This document shows positions 1 to 8,490 of a DNA stretch of 30,167 nucleotides, in pieces; position 1 is the first letter of the stretch, and each line of letters starts with the position of its first letter. The notes beneath the pieces were generated by a model. It saw only the letters and a program-made list of their open reading frames with translations. It searched no databases and was not told the origin of the DNA. The translations under genes were made by a program, and so were the position numbers. Source of the stretch: PSRI01 sp041484195 (lineage in GTDB: Bacteria; Bacteroidota; Bacteroidia; Chitinophagales; Chitinophagaceae); contig JBGPHC010000040.1 of NCBI GenBank assembly GCA_041484195.1, positions 1-30,167 of the forward strand, given 5' to 3'.

Positions 1-3
1 CAT

Positions 4-24
4 ATGCTTTGATTGTCAAAGCAT
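4..24. other. Perfect hairpin at the window edge, possible terminator of an upstream gene
   Basis: Positions 4-12 and 16-24 are perfect inverted complements (9-bp stem, loop TTG). There is no clean T-tract after it, so it is at best a weak terminator for a gene outside the window. The remaining 25-220 stretch is AT-rich and without a recognisable gene. Confidence 0.35.
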
Positions 25-169
25 TATAGTAAAACAAATTCAGATTGTTTTCAAATCGTTGCAGGCGCAAAATCCTTCCAAACTCAATACAGACAAGAAT
101 TTCAAAGAACTTATTTATATAACATCAAAACACTAGTGATATTTTATATCAGTTAAATAAAGATTTTCA

Positions 170-202
170 TTGGATGTTTTTGATAATTCCTTCTTTACTT
201 TG
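170..202 (+). promoter_or_regulatory. Possible Bacteroidetes-type promoter for the 221 gene
   Basis: A TTG at 170-172 is followed 23 bases later by TACTTTG at 196-202, close to but not identical with the -7 TAnnTTTG element. The downstream ATG is at 221, so the transcript would have a very short leader. This is weak, pattern-based evidence only. Confidence 0.3.
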
Positions 203-220
203 CGCTTTAAAACGAGATAA

Positions 221-1231
221 ATGAAAATCGGCTATCCACATAAAATTGTACTAACCATTTTCCTGGTACTCGGTTCTATAAGCCTCTTATACGCCTGGGG
301 TTCCTGGGGCCATCAGCACATCAACAGGGCCGCGGTATTTGCCCTGCCCGTAGAAATGAGGATATTTTTCTATAACCATATTGATTTTATAACGGAAGAA
401 TCGGTCATTCCTGATGTCCGCAAGTACACAATTAATGACAAGGCCGAATTTGCCAGACATTATATTGACCTCGAATCTTACGGAAACGGCTCAATCGATA
501 GCCTGCCCGCTTCCACAAAAGAGGCGACTGTGAAATATGACGATAAATTTCTTCAGAAGAACGGCATATTACTCTGGTATATCCAGGATATGATGGAAAA
601 GCTGACGGTCGCCTTCAGGAAAAAGAGCAAATCGGAAATACTTTTCCTGGCAGCCGACCTCGGACATTACCTTGGAGATGCAAATATGCCATTGCATACT
701 GCACTTAATCACGATGGGCAATTCACCGACCAGAAAGGAATTCACGCATTTTGGGAGTCGCAATTGCCGGAGCTTTTTGGAGACAGCTATAATTTCAATA
801 CAGGCGACGCGGTCTATATCGCCGATGTTCAAAAAGAAACTTTCAGGATCATTGCAGCCAGTCACAAATTGGCGGATAGCTTATTGCTCATTGAAAGAAA
901 TCTGAAAGCATCTTATCCAAAGGATAAGATTTATGTTTTTGATTCAGCGGGGAATATTGCCAGGAACAAATTTAACCAAGTGATTCACAGGTATGAATAT
1001 GCGAAAAAATATCATGAATTGCTGAATGGGATGGTGGAAAAGCAAATGAGAATGGCCATAATTTGCACGGCAAATTTCTGGTACACTGCCTGGGTAAATG
1101 GAGGCCGGCCCGACCTAAACAGCCTGGATTCCCAAAGCCTGACTGATAGAAACAAAAAGGCCTACAAGAAAGAATTAAAGCTCTGGCAGAAAGGAAGACT
1201 CTTTGGATTCAAGACCGATAGGGAATTTTGA
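221..1231 (+). CDS. Secreted zinc-dependent phospholipase C / S1-P1 nuclease-like protein
   Basis: A 336-residue protein with a hydrophobic signal sequence at residues 9-25, cleaved probably after YA so that the mature chain begins WGSWGHQHIN. An N-terminal Trp plus His is the hallmark of the zinc-dependent phospholipase C / S1-P1 nuclease fold, where the free N-terminus and these residues bind zinc. Further family motifs are HYIDLE, the segment LGHYLGDANMPLHT (matching the DxHxPLH-type zinc site) and GIHAFWES. The protein should act in the periplasm or outside the cell on phosphodiester or phospholipid substrates. The exact substrate cannot be read from the sequence. It stands alone, 212 bases before the uronate operon, and is probably not functionally linked to it. 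Confidence 0.85.
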   Translation: MKIGYPHKIVLTIFLVLGSISLLYAWGSWGHQHINRAAVFALPVEMRIFFYNHIDFITEESVIPDVRKYTINDKAEFARHYIDLESYGNGSIDSLPASTKEATVKYDDKFLQKNGILLWYIQDMMEKLTVAFRKKSKSEILFLAADLGHYLGDANMPLHTALNHDGQFTDQKGIHAFWESQLPELFGDSYNFNTGDAVYIADVQKETFRIIAASHKLADSLLLIERNLKASYPKDKIYVFDSAGNIARNKFNQVIHRYEYAKKYHELLNGMVEKQMRMAIICTANFWYTAWVNGGRPDLNSLDSQSLTDRNKKAYKKELKLWQKGRLFGFKTDREF

Positions 1232-1443
1232 TATTTTCAGGTCCTTGGGCTCCTGATCAATGGAAAGCGGTTGCTTTGGCGGAAAAAGATAGTTTACTCC
1301 TGCATTTGAATGGCTTTTATATAGTGCATTTCTTTTGAATTTTCCTTACACAGGTAATTCTCTTGTATTGGAGATTTTTAAAGAGTATTGAATTTTTTGC
1401 AAAGGATGGAGTATTTTACAAGACTGAATGGATTTGAATTTTT

Positions 1444-2451
1444 ATGAGCAAGAAAATAGTATTGTTTGGTGAATATCTCTTGAGGCTCACTCCTCCTGCA
1501 CATCAAAAGTTGGTGCAGGCCGACAGCTTGGAAATGCATTGGGCGGGTTCTGAAGCGAATATCGCGGTATCATTATCCATATTGGGAGAGCAGACAATGT
1601 ATATCACCGCCATGCCCGAGAATGAACTGGCCCGTGCGGGTATTTCACAATTGCATAAATATGGCGTGGAAACGGATATCATTTCGCATGACAGTTCAAG
1701 AGTCGGCACTTATTATTATGAAAGCGGTGTAGGTGCCAGGCCGGGGAGGGTCATCTATGATCGTGATTATTCTGCCTTTAGCCTATTGACGCCCGGTCAA
1801 ATAGACTGGCAGAGGGTTTTCAAAGACGCCGATTGGTTTCATTGGAGTGGCATTATTCCCGCATTGAATCAGAACATGGTTGCAATTACCCGCGAAGCCC
1901 TGAAAGCCGCGAAACAAATGGGCCTGCAGATCTCCGCGGATTTCAATTACCGTAGCACCTTATGGCAATACGGATTGTCTCCGGAAAAAATAATGCCCGA
2001 ACTTCTCGCCAATTGCGACACAGTTCTGGCCGATGTGAATGCGGCAAAATTGTATTTTAAAATAGATCCTGGTGAAAAAAACCCCGTGGAAAGCTGTTTC
2101 GATTTGTTGCAATCGGTTCTCAAAGGAGCCCGTTATATGGCCATGACGATGCGGGCCAACAAGGATGGTAATCTCAATCGGTATAAAGGATATCTCTGGT
2201 CAAAGGGATCCATTCATGAATCGCAAACATATGGGCTTGATCAAATCGCGGAAAGGATTGGCGCGGGAGACGCTTTTATGGCCGGACTGATACATGGGAT
2301 CCGGCAAAACAAATCATTGCAGGATACCATCGAATTCGCTACAGCCTGTGGCGTCATCAAACATAGTATCCCCGGAGACTTTAACATTGCGAGCAGGGCG
2401 GAGATTGAATCTATCATCCGGCAATCAGGCAGCGGTAGAATCATCAGGTAG
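1444..2451 (+). CDS. kdgK: 2-dehydro-3-deoxygluconate kinase (PfkB family)
   Basis: This 335-residue protein is a PfkB/ribokinase-family sugar kinase. The N-terminal part carries GEYLLRL and WAGSEANIAVSLSILG, the usual sugar-binding start of KDG kinases. The C-terminal signature RIGAGDAFMAGLIHG (about residues 276-290) holds the anion hole and the catalytic Asp. It would phosphorylate 2-keto-3-deoxygluconate to KDPG with ATP in the cytoplasm. It is the first gene of a six-gene plus-strand run and is followed after 105 bases by the KDPG aldolase, which uses its product. PfkB kinases are hard to separate by substrate from sequence alone, so the KDG assignment rests mainly on this context. Confidence 0.88.
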   Translation: MSKKIVLFGEYLLRLTPPAHQKLVQADSLEMHWAGSEANIAVSLSILGEQTMYITAMPENELARAGISQLHKYGVETDIISHDSSRVGTYYYESGVGARPGRVIYDRDYSAFSLLTPGQIDWQRVFKDADWFHWSGIIPALNQNMVAITREALKAAKQMGLQISADFNYRSTLWQYGLSPEKIMPELLANCDTVLADVNAAKLYFKIDPGEKNPVESCFDLLQSVLKGARYMAMTMRANKDGNLNRYKGYLWSKGSIHESQTYGLDQIAERIGAGDAFMAGLIHGIRQNKSLQDTIEFATACGVIKHSIPGDFNIASRAEIESIIRQSGSGRIIR

Positions 2452-2556
2452 CTTATTAGCATGAATTAAAGCAATGCTGGTTCAGATAGCAATGAAAAAA
2501 TTGGTCTTGATTTCAAATTTTACAAGCAAAAGATCAACTTGTTAATTCCAGATTTT

Positions 2557-3249
2557 ATGTCGAAATTCAGTCAAGATGAAATTATTCAAAGGGTGGAATC
2601 CGATGGATTTGTGCCTTTGTTCACGCATATTGATGAAGATGTATGCAAAAGTGTGCTCAGAGCCAGTTATGAAGCCGGCATCCGTTTATTTGAATTCACA
2701 AATCGAAACTCCAATTCATTCGACATATTCATTGCTTTGAGGAAATATTGTGACCAGGAGTTACCCGGCATGGTATTGGGCATCGGCACCATAAAGAATG
2801 CTCAGCATGCCGAACAATACATTCACGCGGGTGCTGATTTTCTAATCTCCCCTTTGATCCTGGAGGAAATTCATGAAGTCGCCCGCAAACATAAGGTCTT
2901 CTGGATGCCGGGTTGCGCCACGGCTACTGAAATTGGACGCGCGGAGAATTGGGGGATCGGTCTGGTGAAGATCTTCCCCGCTAAGCAATTGGGCGGACCA
3001 GCATTTGTCAAAGCCATCAAAGCCGTATTCCGAAACATGAAATTTCTTGCTACCGGAGGCGTAGAACCGACGGAAGTGGACCTGCAAGCCTGGTTCAAAA
3101 GTGGGATAAATGCGGTGGGAATTGGCTCGCAACTTTTCCCGGAAGAATGGCTGAAGGCTGGAGAGTATGCTTCCGTAACGGAACATGTAAAGAAAATCAT
3201 ACAGATCATAAGTCACTGCAAAAATCAGGGCATCATTCCAAAGACTTAG
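2557..3249 (+). CDS. kdgA: KDPG / 4-hydroxy-2-oxoglutarate aldolase
   Basis: About 230 residues from the ATG at 2557. An in-frame TTG at 2539 would add six residues but the family usually starts near the later Met. It is a class I aldolase of the Eda/KdgA family: the Schiff-base lysine lies in GLVKIFPAKQLGG, followed by LATGGVEPTE, the phosphate-binding loop. It cleaves KDPG into pyruvate and glyceraldehyde-3-phosphate. The FEFTNRNSNSF segment near residue 45 replaces the EVTLRT motif of the enterobacterial enzyme, a variation I associate with Bacteroidetes homologs. It sits directly after the KDG kinase and completes the lower pathway. Confidence 0.9.
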   Translation: MSKFSQDEIIQRVESDGFVPLFTHIDEDVCKSVLRASYEAGIRLFEFTNRNSNSFDIFIALRKYCDQELPGMVLGIGTIKNAQHAEQYIHAGADFLISPLILEEIHEVARKHKVFWMPGCATATEIGRAENWGIGLVKIFPAKQLGGPAFVKAIKAVFRNMKFLATGGVEPTEVDLQAWFKSGINAVGIGSQLFPEEWLKAGEYASVTEHVKKIIQIISHCKNQGIIPKT

Positions 3250-3299
3250 GAAATACCTGACTGCCGGCCATTTAATTTTCGCCTGAATCAAAAGATAAA

Positions 3300-4484
3300 G
3301 TGAAACAAGACTATTATAGCATGCAGCAGACCATGCGTTGGTTTGGGCCCGGCGATCCGGTCAGCCTCCAGGATATCCGCCAGGCAGGTTGTTCCGGCGT
3401 GGTGACTGCACTCCATCACATACCCAACGGTGAAGTATGGACGAATGATGAGATTCAAGCGAGGAAGAGAGAAATTGAATCCTGGGGCCTTGAGTGGAAA
3501 GTGGTGGAAAGCGTGCCTGTACATGAATCCATCAAAACCCGTCAGTCGGGATGGAACGTTTTCATTGAAAATTATAAGCGGACCATTCGCAATCTCTCGA
3601 AGCAGGGCATATCCGTGGTTACATATAATTTTATGCCTGTTTTAGACTGGATCCGAACAGACCTGGCTTATGGACTGCCGGATGGAAGCAGGGCCCTCAG
3701 GTTCGAAAAAGCCGCGTTGATCGCATTTGATGTGTTCCTCCTGAAAAGAAAAGATTCCCAAAAATACTATCCGGAAGAAGATATTGAGAGGGGCCGGCAA
3801 AGGCTGGATGGCATGAACGAATCAGACAGGAACCAATTGGTGCGAAACATCATCGCGGGTCTGCCGGGTAGCGAGGAAAGTTTTACACTGGAGCAATTCC
3901 AAATGGCGCTTGACCTATACCGTGAAATTGGCGAGGAACATCTCAGGGAAAACCTGATTCTGTTCCTGAAAGAAATCGTACCCGTCGCGGATGAATGCGG
4001 GATCAAAATGGCCATCCATCCGGATGATCCGCCATTTGGCATCCTGGGCCTTCCAAGAGTGGTGAGCACGGCTGCTGACCTGCAAATTATTATCAATGCC
4101 GTGCCTTCTCCCGGTAACGGAATTTGTTTTTGTACGGGCTCCCTTGGTGTCAGGCCCGACAATGATCTGGCGGCGATGTTGACACAGTTCTCAGACCGGA
4201 TTCATTTTGTGCATTTGCGGAATATCCGAAGGAACGAAGCAGGCGATTTTTATGAAGACAATCACCTCGAGGGAGAAGTTGATATGTTTGCAGTGGTTAA
4301 AGAGATTTTAAATATAATGCAGCGACGGAAGGTATCTATCCCCATGAGACCAGACCATGGGCACCAGATGCTGGATGATCTGAAAAAGAAAACCAATCCC
4401 GGTTATTCGGCCATTGGAAGGCTGAAAGGCCTGGCGGAATTGCGAGGATTAGAGAAAGGCATTGCCCAGTCATTATTTCAGTAA
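3300..4484 (+). CDS. uxuA: Mannonate dehydratase
   Basis: A 394-residue protein, the same length as E. coli UxuA. The first motif MRWFGPGDPVSLQDIRQAG and the segments VTALHHIPNGEVW, HLRNIRRNEAGDFYE and MRPDHGHQMLDD are characteristic; the His, Asp and Cys residues in them line the metal site. It dehydrates D-mannonate to 2-keto-3-deoxygluconate, the substrate of the kinase encoded upstream. The start is GTG at 3300; an in-frame ATG at 3321 would give MQQTMRW and is equally plausible because many homologs begin close to that point. No fructuronate reductase (uxuB) or uronate isomerase (uxaC) is seen in the window, so the D-mannonate must be made by genes elsewhere. Confidence 0.93.
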   Translation: MKQDYYSMQQTMRWFGPGDPVSLQDIRQAGCSGVVTALHHIPNGEVWTNDEIQARKREIESWGLEWKVVESVPVHESIKTRQSGWNVFIENYKRTIRNLSKQGISVVTYNFMPVLDWIRTDLAYGLPDGSRALRFEKAALIAFDVFLLKRKDSQKYYPEEDIERGRQRLDGMNESDRNQLVRNIIAGLPGSEESFTLEQFQMALDLYREIGEEHLRENLILFLKEIVPVADECGIKMAIHPDDPPFGILGLPRVVSTAADLQIIINAVPSPGNGICFCTGSLGVRPDNDLAAMLTQFSDRIHFVHLRNIRRNEAGDFYEDNHLEGEVDMFAVVKEILNIMQRRKVSIPMRPDHGHQMLDDLKKKTNPGYSAIGRLKGLAELRGLEKGIAQSLFQ

Positions 4485-4547
4485 GCTGCATTTGAAAAAT
4501 ATATTCGGCAAAATGCACTGATTTATTTGAATTGAATCAGGATTCTT

Positions 4548-5390
4548 ATGAATACAATATTTGAAACCCGATATGCCTGCAGCCCCAGGGAATTTGAACA
4601 GATGAATACCACTCAATTGCGGGGAGCATTCCTGATTGAAGATCTATTCGAAGCGGAAAAGATCAAATGGGTCTATACACATTTTGATCGCTATATGGCA
4701 GGCGGCGCCATGCCTGTCATGCAAAGGATTAGCCTCGACACCATTGATCCTTTGAAAGCAAAATTTTTCATGGAGCGCAGAGAATTGGGCATCGTCAATG
4801 TGGGTGGGCCAGGCCGGGTGCATGCAGATGAGGAATCCTTCGAATTGAATTACAAGGAGGCATTATACCTGGGCAGCGGGAAACAGAATTTGTATTTCAG
4901 TAGCGAGGACGCTTCGAAACCCGCGAAATTTTATTTGAATTCGGCTCCTGCCCATAAATCTTATCCTTCTAAAAAAAATATCCTTGCGGATTCACCGCTT
5001 GCAATATTGGGTTCCCAGGAAAATGCCAATCTTCGCGGTGTAAACAAATTATTGACAACACCCCAGATTCAAAGTTGTCAATTGCAAATGGGCCTGACAG
5101 AATTAAGAACTGGCAGCATTTGGAATACCATGCCTCCTCATACTCATGACCGGAGGATGGAAATATATTTTTATTTTGAATTACCTGATCAGCAGGCGGT
5201 CTGTCATTTTTTAGGTCAACCCAATGAAACTAGACATATATGGATGAGGAATGAACAGGCTGTGATTATCCCTCCCTGGTCAATCCATGCCGGTGCCGGC
5301 AGCAGCAATTATTCTTTCATCTGGGGCATGGCAGGTGAAAACCAGGATTATAATGATATGGACTCCGCCCCCATTTGCGAACTGAGATGA
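4548..5390 (+). CDS. kduI: 5-dehydro-4-deoxy-D-glucuronate isomerase
   Basis: A 280-residue KduI-family cupin (E. coli KduI is 278). The metal site is visible as PHTHDRRMEIYFYFE (His-x-His and Glu) and the distal His in PPWSIHAGAGSSNY. It isomerises 4-deoxy-L-threo-5-hexosulose uronate, the spontaneous product of unsaturated uronides, to 3-deoxy-D-glycero-2,5-hexodiulosonate, which KduD reduces to KDG. It is followed only 38 bases later by the GH105 hydrolase that releases the unsaturated uronate, so substrate supply and isomerisation are encoded together. Confidence 0.94.
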   Translation: MNTIFETRYACSPREFEQMNTTQLRGAFLIEDLFEAEKIKWVYTHFDRYMAGGAMPVMQRISLDTIDPLKAKFFMERRELGIVNVGGPGRVHADEESFELNYKEALYLGSGKQNLYFSSEDASKPAKFYLNSAPAHKSYPSKKNILADSPLAILGSQENANLRGVNKLLTTPQIQSCQLQMGLTELRTGSIWNTMPPHTHDRRMEIYFYFELPDQQAVCHFLGQPNETRHIWMRNEQAVIIPPWSIHAGAGSSNYSFIWGMAGENQDYNDMDSAPICELR

Positions 5391-5428
5391 AATGCACTCA
5401 ATGCCAATATTTATATAATAATACAGAA

Positions 5429-7603
5429 ATGAGAAAAAAGCTTTCCCTCTTATTGCTAATATTGCTCGCATCGTCATGGCTCACAACGCGTTCACAGGAA
5501 TCCCTGCGACCAGATTCTATTTTTAAGATTATGAAGAGAGTGGCCGATTGGCAATTATCCACATGGACAAAAGACGGCATGCGATGGTCCAGGAATGATT
5601 GGACCAATGCGGCGGCCTACACGGGTTTTATGGCTTTGAATTCCATCGCGAATGATGCCCGGTACAGCAATGCCATGTATTCCATTGGAGAGGCAATATC
5701 CTGGAACACGGGTCCTTCCAGGAGCATGGCAGATGACTATTGCGTGGGTCAGATGTTTTCAGAGATGTATGAATTGTATAGGGAGCCCAAAATGATCGCC
5801 CGGTTCCGCTTACAGTCAGATAGTATTGCCATGCTGCCACACCAGGAGTCACTGGAATGGAAAAATAATATCGCGCTTCGCGAATGGGCCTGGTGCGACG
5901 CCCTTTTTATGGGACCTCCGGCCCTGACCAGACTCTTTTCGGCTACTGGTGACAGAAAGTTCCTTGACCTCGCTGACAAGCTCTGGTGGAAGACCACCGA
6001 CTATCTTTTTGATCCGCAGGAAAACCTATATTTCCGGGACAGCAGGTTCTTCAACCGAAAAGAATCCAATGGAAAAAAGATGTTCTGGTCCAGGGGTAAT
6101 GGATGGGTTATGGGGGGATTGGTGAGGGTGCTGGAAAATATGCCGGCAGACTATCCCACACGCGGCCGCTACATTGAATTGTACCGTAAGATGGCCGCAA
6201 AGATCGCATCTCTGCAACACGCAGATGGTAGCTGGCATGCGGCATTGCTGGATTCTGTGAGTTATCCTGCCAAAGAAACCAGTGGTACCGGATTTTATTG
6301 CTATGCCCTTGCCTGGGGTGTCAACCATGGGCTACTGGCCTACGATCAATACTATCAGGTGTTGGTGAAAGCATGGTCCGCATTGAAAGGCGCCGTACAC
6401 ACCGATGGTAAATTGGGTTTCGTGCAGCAAATTGGAGAGAAACCCGAAGCGGTGGATTATAATAGCACCGAAGTTTATGGTGTCGGTGCTTTTCTGTTGG
6501 CGGGCACTGAAATGATACAACTCTTACTGAAGCATTCAGGTGAAAAAATTATCACCCTGGTCAATCCAACGGGGCTGGCCAAGCGAACTGAACTAATTGC
6601 ATGTCCTTATGGGAAGTTCATCGAAAAGGCGGGGATCACGGAAACCGGGAATTTCAGGATCGTGAATGGATTGACGGGCGAAGAGATTCCTTACCAGGCA
6701 GAGTACGGGGGTGATAAGAAAGCACAAAATCTCCTAATGCTTCTGAGCTTCACGCCCGGTTCTAAAATATTTGCCCTGATTAAGAATGAATCTCCTGCAC
6801 AGGTAGTTTCCAAGGTTTATTGCAGATATGTTCCGGAACGCTATGATGATTTTGCCTGGGAAAATGACAGGATCGCGTTCAGGGTCTACGGAGCAGCCCT
6901 GGAAAAAACCAATGAAAACGCATATGGAATGGATGTCTGGGCGAAAAGAACCAGCACATTGGTTGTGGATTCCTGGTACAAGAGTGGGGATTACCACGTG
7001 GATCATGGTGAGGGTCTCGACTATTATCACGTAGGATTCAGCCTGGGAGCAGGCGCCGCTGCGCCATATATGCATGATTCGATATATTATTCTAAGAACT
7101 ACAGGAGATACAAAGTATTGGACAACGGGCCACTGCGCGCCAGCTTTCAATTGGAATATGATGGATGGAGCGTGGATGGAATGAAAGTTAGCTGCAATAA
7201 AATCATTTCACTTGACGCGGGTTCACAACTAAACAGGATAGAACTGAATTATAGTTTCACCGGAAAGAAGATTCTTCCTTTGGCAATAGGTATAGTGAAA
7301 AGAAAGGAGAATGGCAGCATCTGGCTGGATGAACGAAAGGGAGTGATGGGATATTGGGAACCCGAACAAGCGAAGGATGGAATTTTGGGTGTGGGCGTTA
7401 TTCTGCCTGATACCATTCATGGTATGCTGGTCAAAGAAGGCCATTTGTTAAGCCTTGTGGATGGAATCGCCGGCCGTCCATTTATTTATTATGCTGGAGC
7501 AGCCTGGAACAAGGCGGGGCTGGTTACCAATGCCGGGGAATGGATTGAATATCTCGAAAATTTCCGGCAGGCATTGAATCGTCCCGTAGAAATACAGTGG
7601 TAA
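5429..7603 (+). CDS. Secreted GH105 unsaturated uronyl hydrolase fused to a DUF4861 domain
   Basis: The start at 5429 gives a classic signal peptide (MRKKLSLLLLILLASSWL), preferred over an in-frame ATG at 5375 that overlaps kduI. The protein is about 724 residues. The first half (about 25-375) is a GH88/GH105 alpha6/alpha6 barrel: DDYCVGQMFSEMY, WAWCDALFMGPP with the expected catalytic Asp near residue 157, MFWSRGNGWVMGGLVRVLE and GFYCYALAWGVNHGLL. The second half (about 395-720) matches the DUF4861 type (KRTSTLVVDSWYKSG, YYHVGFSLGAGAAAPYMH, YWEPEQAKDGILGVGV), of unknown function. The hydrolase part removes the unsaturated 4-deoxy uronate left by polysaccharide lyases acting on pectin-like chains. 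Its product enters KduI. The exact glycan (rhamnogalacturonan, polygalacturonate or another uronan) cannot be told. Confidence 0.85.
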   Translation: MRKKLSLLLLILLASSWLTTRSQESLRPDSIFKIMKRVADWQLSTWTKDGMRWSRNDWTNAAAYTGFMALNSIANDARYSNAMYSIGEAISWNTGPSRSMADDYCVGQMFSEMYELYREPKMIARFRLQSDSIAMLPHQESLEWKNNIALREWAWCDALFMGPPALTRLFSATGDRKFLDLADKLWWKTTDYLFDPQENLYFRDSRFFNRKESNGKKMFWSRGNGWVMGGLVRVLENMPADYPTRGRYIELYRKMAAKIASLQHADGSWHAALLDSVSYPAKETSGTGFYCYALAWGVNHGLLAYDQYYQVLVKAWSALKGAVHTDGKLGFVQQIGEKPEAVDYNSTEVYGVGAFLLAGTEMIQLLLKHSGEKIITLVNPTGLAKRTELIACPYGKFIEKAGITETGNFRIVNGLTGEEIPYQAEYGGDKKAQNLLMLLSFTPGSKIFALIKNESPAQVVSKVYCRYVPERYDDFAWENDRIAFRVYGAALEKTNENAYGMDVWAKRTSTLVVDSWYKSGDYHVDHGEGLDYYHVGFSLGAGAAAPYMHDSIYYSKNYRRYKVLDNGPLRASFQLEYDGWSVDGMKVSCNKIISLDAGSQLNRIELNYSFTGKKILPLAIGIVKRKENGSIWLDERKGVMGYWEPEQAKDGILGVGVILPDTIHGMLVKEGHLLSLVDGIAGRPFIYYAGAAWNKAGLVTNAGEWIEYLENFRQALNRPVEIQW

Positions 7604-7648
7604 TAAATCCGGAGATGTCCTACTAAATCTTAAAATGAAAAAATTGCC

Positions 7649-8416
7649 ATGAACACAGTGGATATGTTTCGGCTGGATAAGAAAACTGCGCTGGTAACGG
7701 GCTGCACCAGGGGCATTGGTAAGGCCATGGCCCTTGGGCTGGCGGAAGCTGGAGCCGATATTATCGGTGTATCTGCTTCCCTCAAAGCGGGTTCCGGAGT
7801 GGAAAAAGAGGTGCTCAATACAGGTAGAAAATTCTTCCCATTTCAATGCGATTTCGGTGACAGGAATGATTTGTACCGTTTCATTGCTGAAGTGAAGAAC
7901 CAGTTTGAAGGCATTGATATCCTGGTGAACAATGCCGGCATGGTATTACGTAAACCCGTAGCCGAACATCCCGACGAGTACTGGGACCGGGTAATCGCCG
8001 TCAACCAAACGGCACCATTTATTCTTGCCCGTGAATTCGGGAAAGAAATGTTGAAAAGAGGAAGTGGTAAAATCATATTCACAGCTTCCATGATGAGTTT
8101 CCAGGGTGGCATTAACATTCCCGGCTATGCCGCAAGCAAGGGAGCTCTTGGATCTCTCGTGAAGGCCTTCGCCAACGAGTGGGCTGGTAAAGGCGTTCAT
8201 GTCAATGCTATCGCGCCCGGATATATTGCAACGGATAATACCGCTGCCTTGATTGCGGATAAGGAACGCAACGAATCTATACTGCAAAGAATTCCCGCGA
8301 ACCGATGGGGAGTGCCGGAAGATTTTAAGGGGCCGGTGGTCTTCCTCGCCTCCTCCGCTTCCGATTATGTAGATGGCTCACTGCTCGTAGTGGACGGCGG
8401 ATGGCTGGGTCGCTGA
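7649..8416 (+). CDS. kduD: 2-deoxy-D-gluconate / 2-keto-3-deoxygluconate 5-dehydrogenase (SDR)
   Basis: A 255-residue short-chain dehydrogenase (E. coli KduD is 253). It shows the nucleotide-binding TGCTRGIG, the structural NNAG, the catalytic Ser in FTASMMSFQGG and YAASK with Tyr and Lys. The start MFRLDKKTALVTG (in-frame ATG at 7664) resembles KduD; the annotated ATG at 7649 adds five residues. It reduces 3-deoxy-D-glycero-2,5-hexodiulosonate to KDG and ends the uronate operon. It converges on the homoserine dehydrogenase gene with 74 bases between them, in which I see no strong terminator. Confidence 0.9.
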   Translation: MNTVDMFRLDKKTALVTGCTRGIGKAMALGLAEAGADIIGVSASLKAGSGVEKEVLNTGRKFFPFQCDFGDRNDLYRFIAEVKNQFEGIDILVNNAGMVLRKPVAEHPDEYWDRVIAVNQTAPFILAREFGKEMLKRGSGKIIFTASMMSFQGGINIPGYAASKGALGSLVKAFANEWAGKGVHVNAIAPGYIATDNTAALIADKERNESILQRIPANRWGVPEDFKGPVVFLASSASDYVDGSLLVVDGGWLGR

Positions 8417-8490
8417 ACTGGCCTCGTGATCCTTGAAAATCTTTCGAACTATAAATTTGTAGGAACCGGGAAATAGCTTGAAAATGAATT

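Noticed and set aside
1234..1341. A 35-residue open stretch after the 221 gene that reads like protein (SGPWAPDQWKAVALAE)
   Set aside because: No start codon of its own and no recognisable family; it could be a remnant but cannot be supported.
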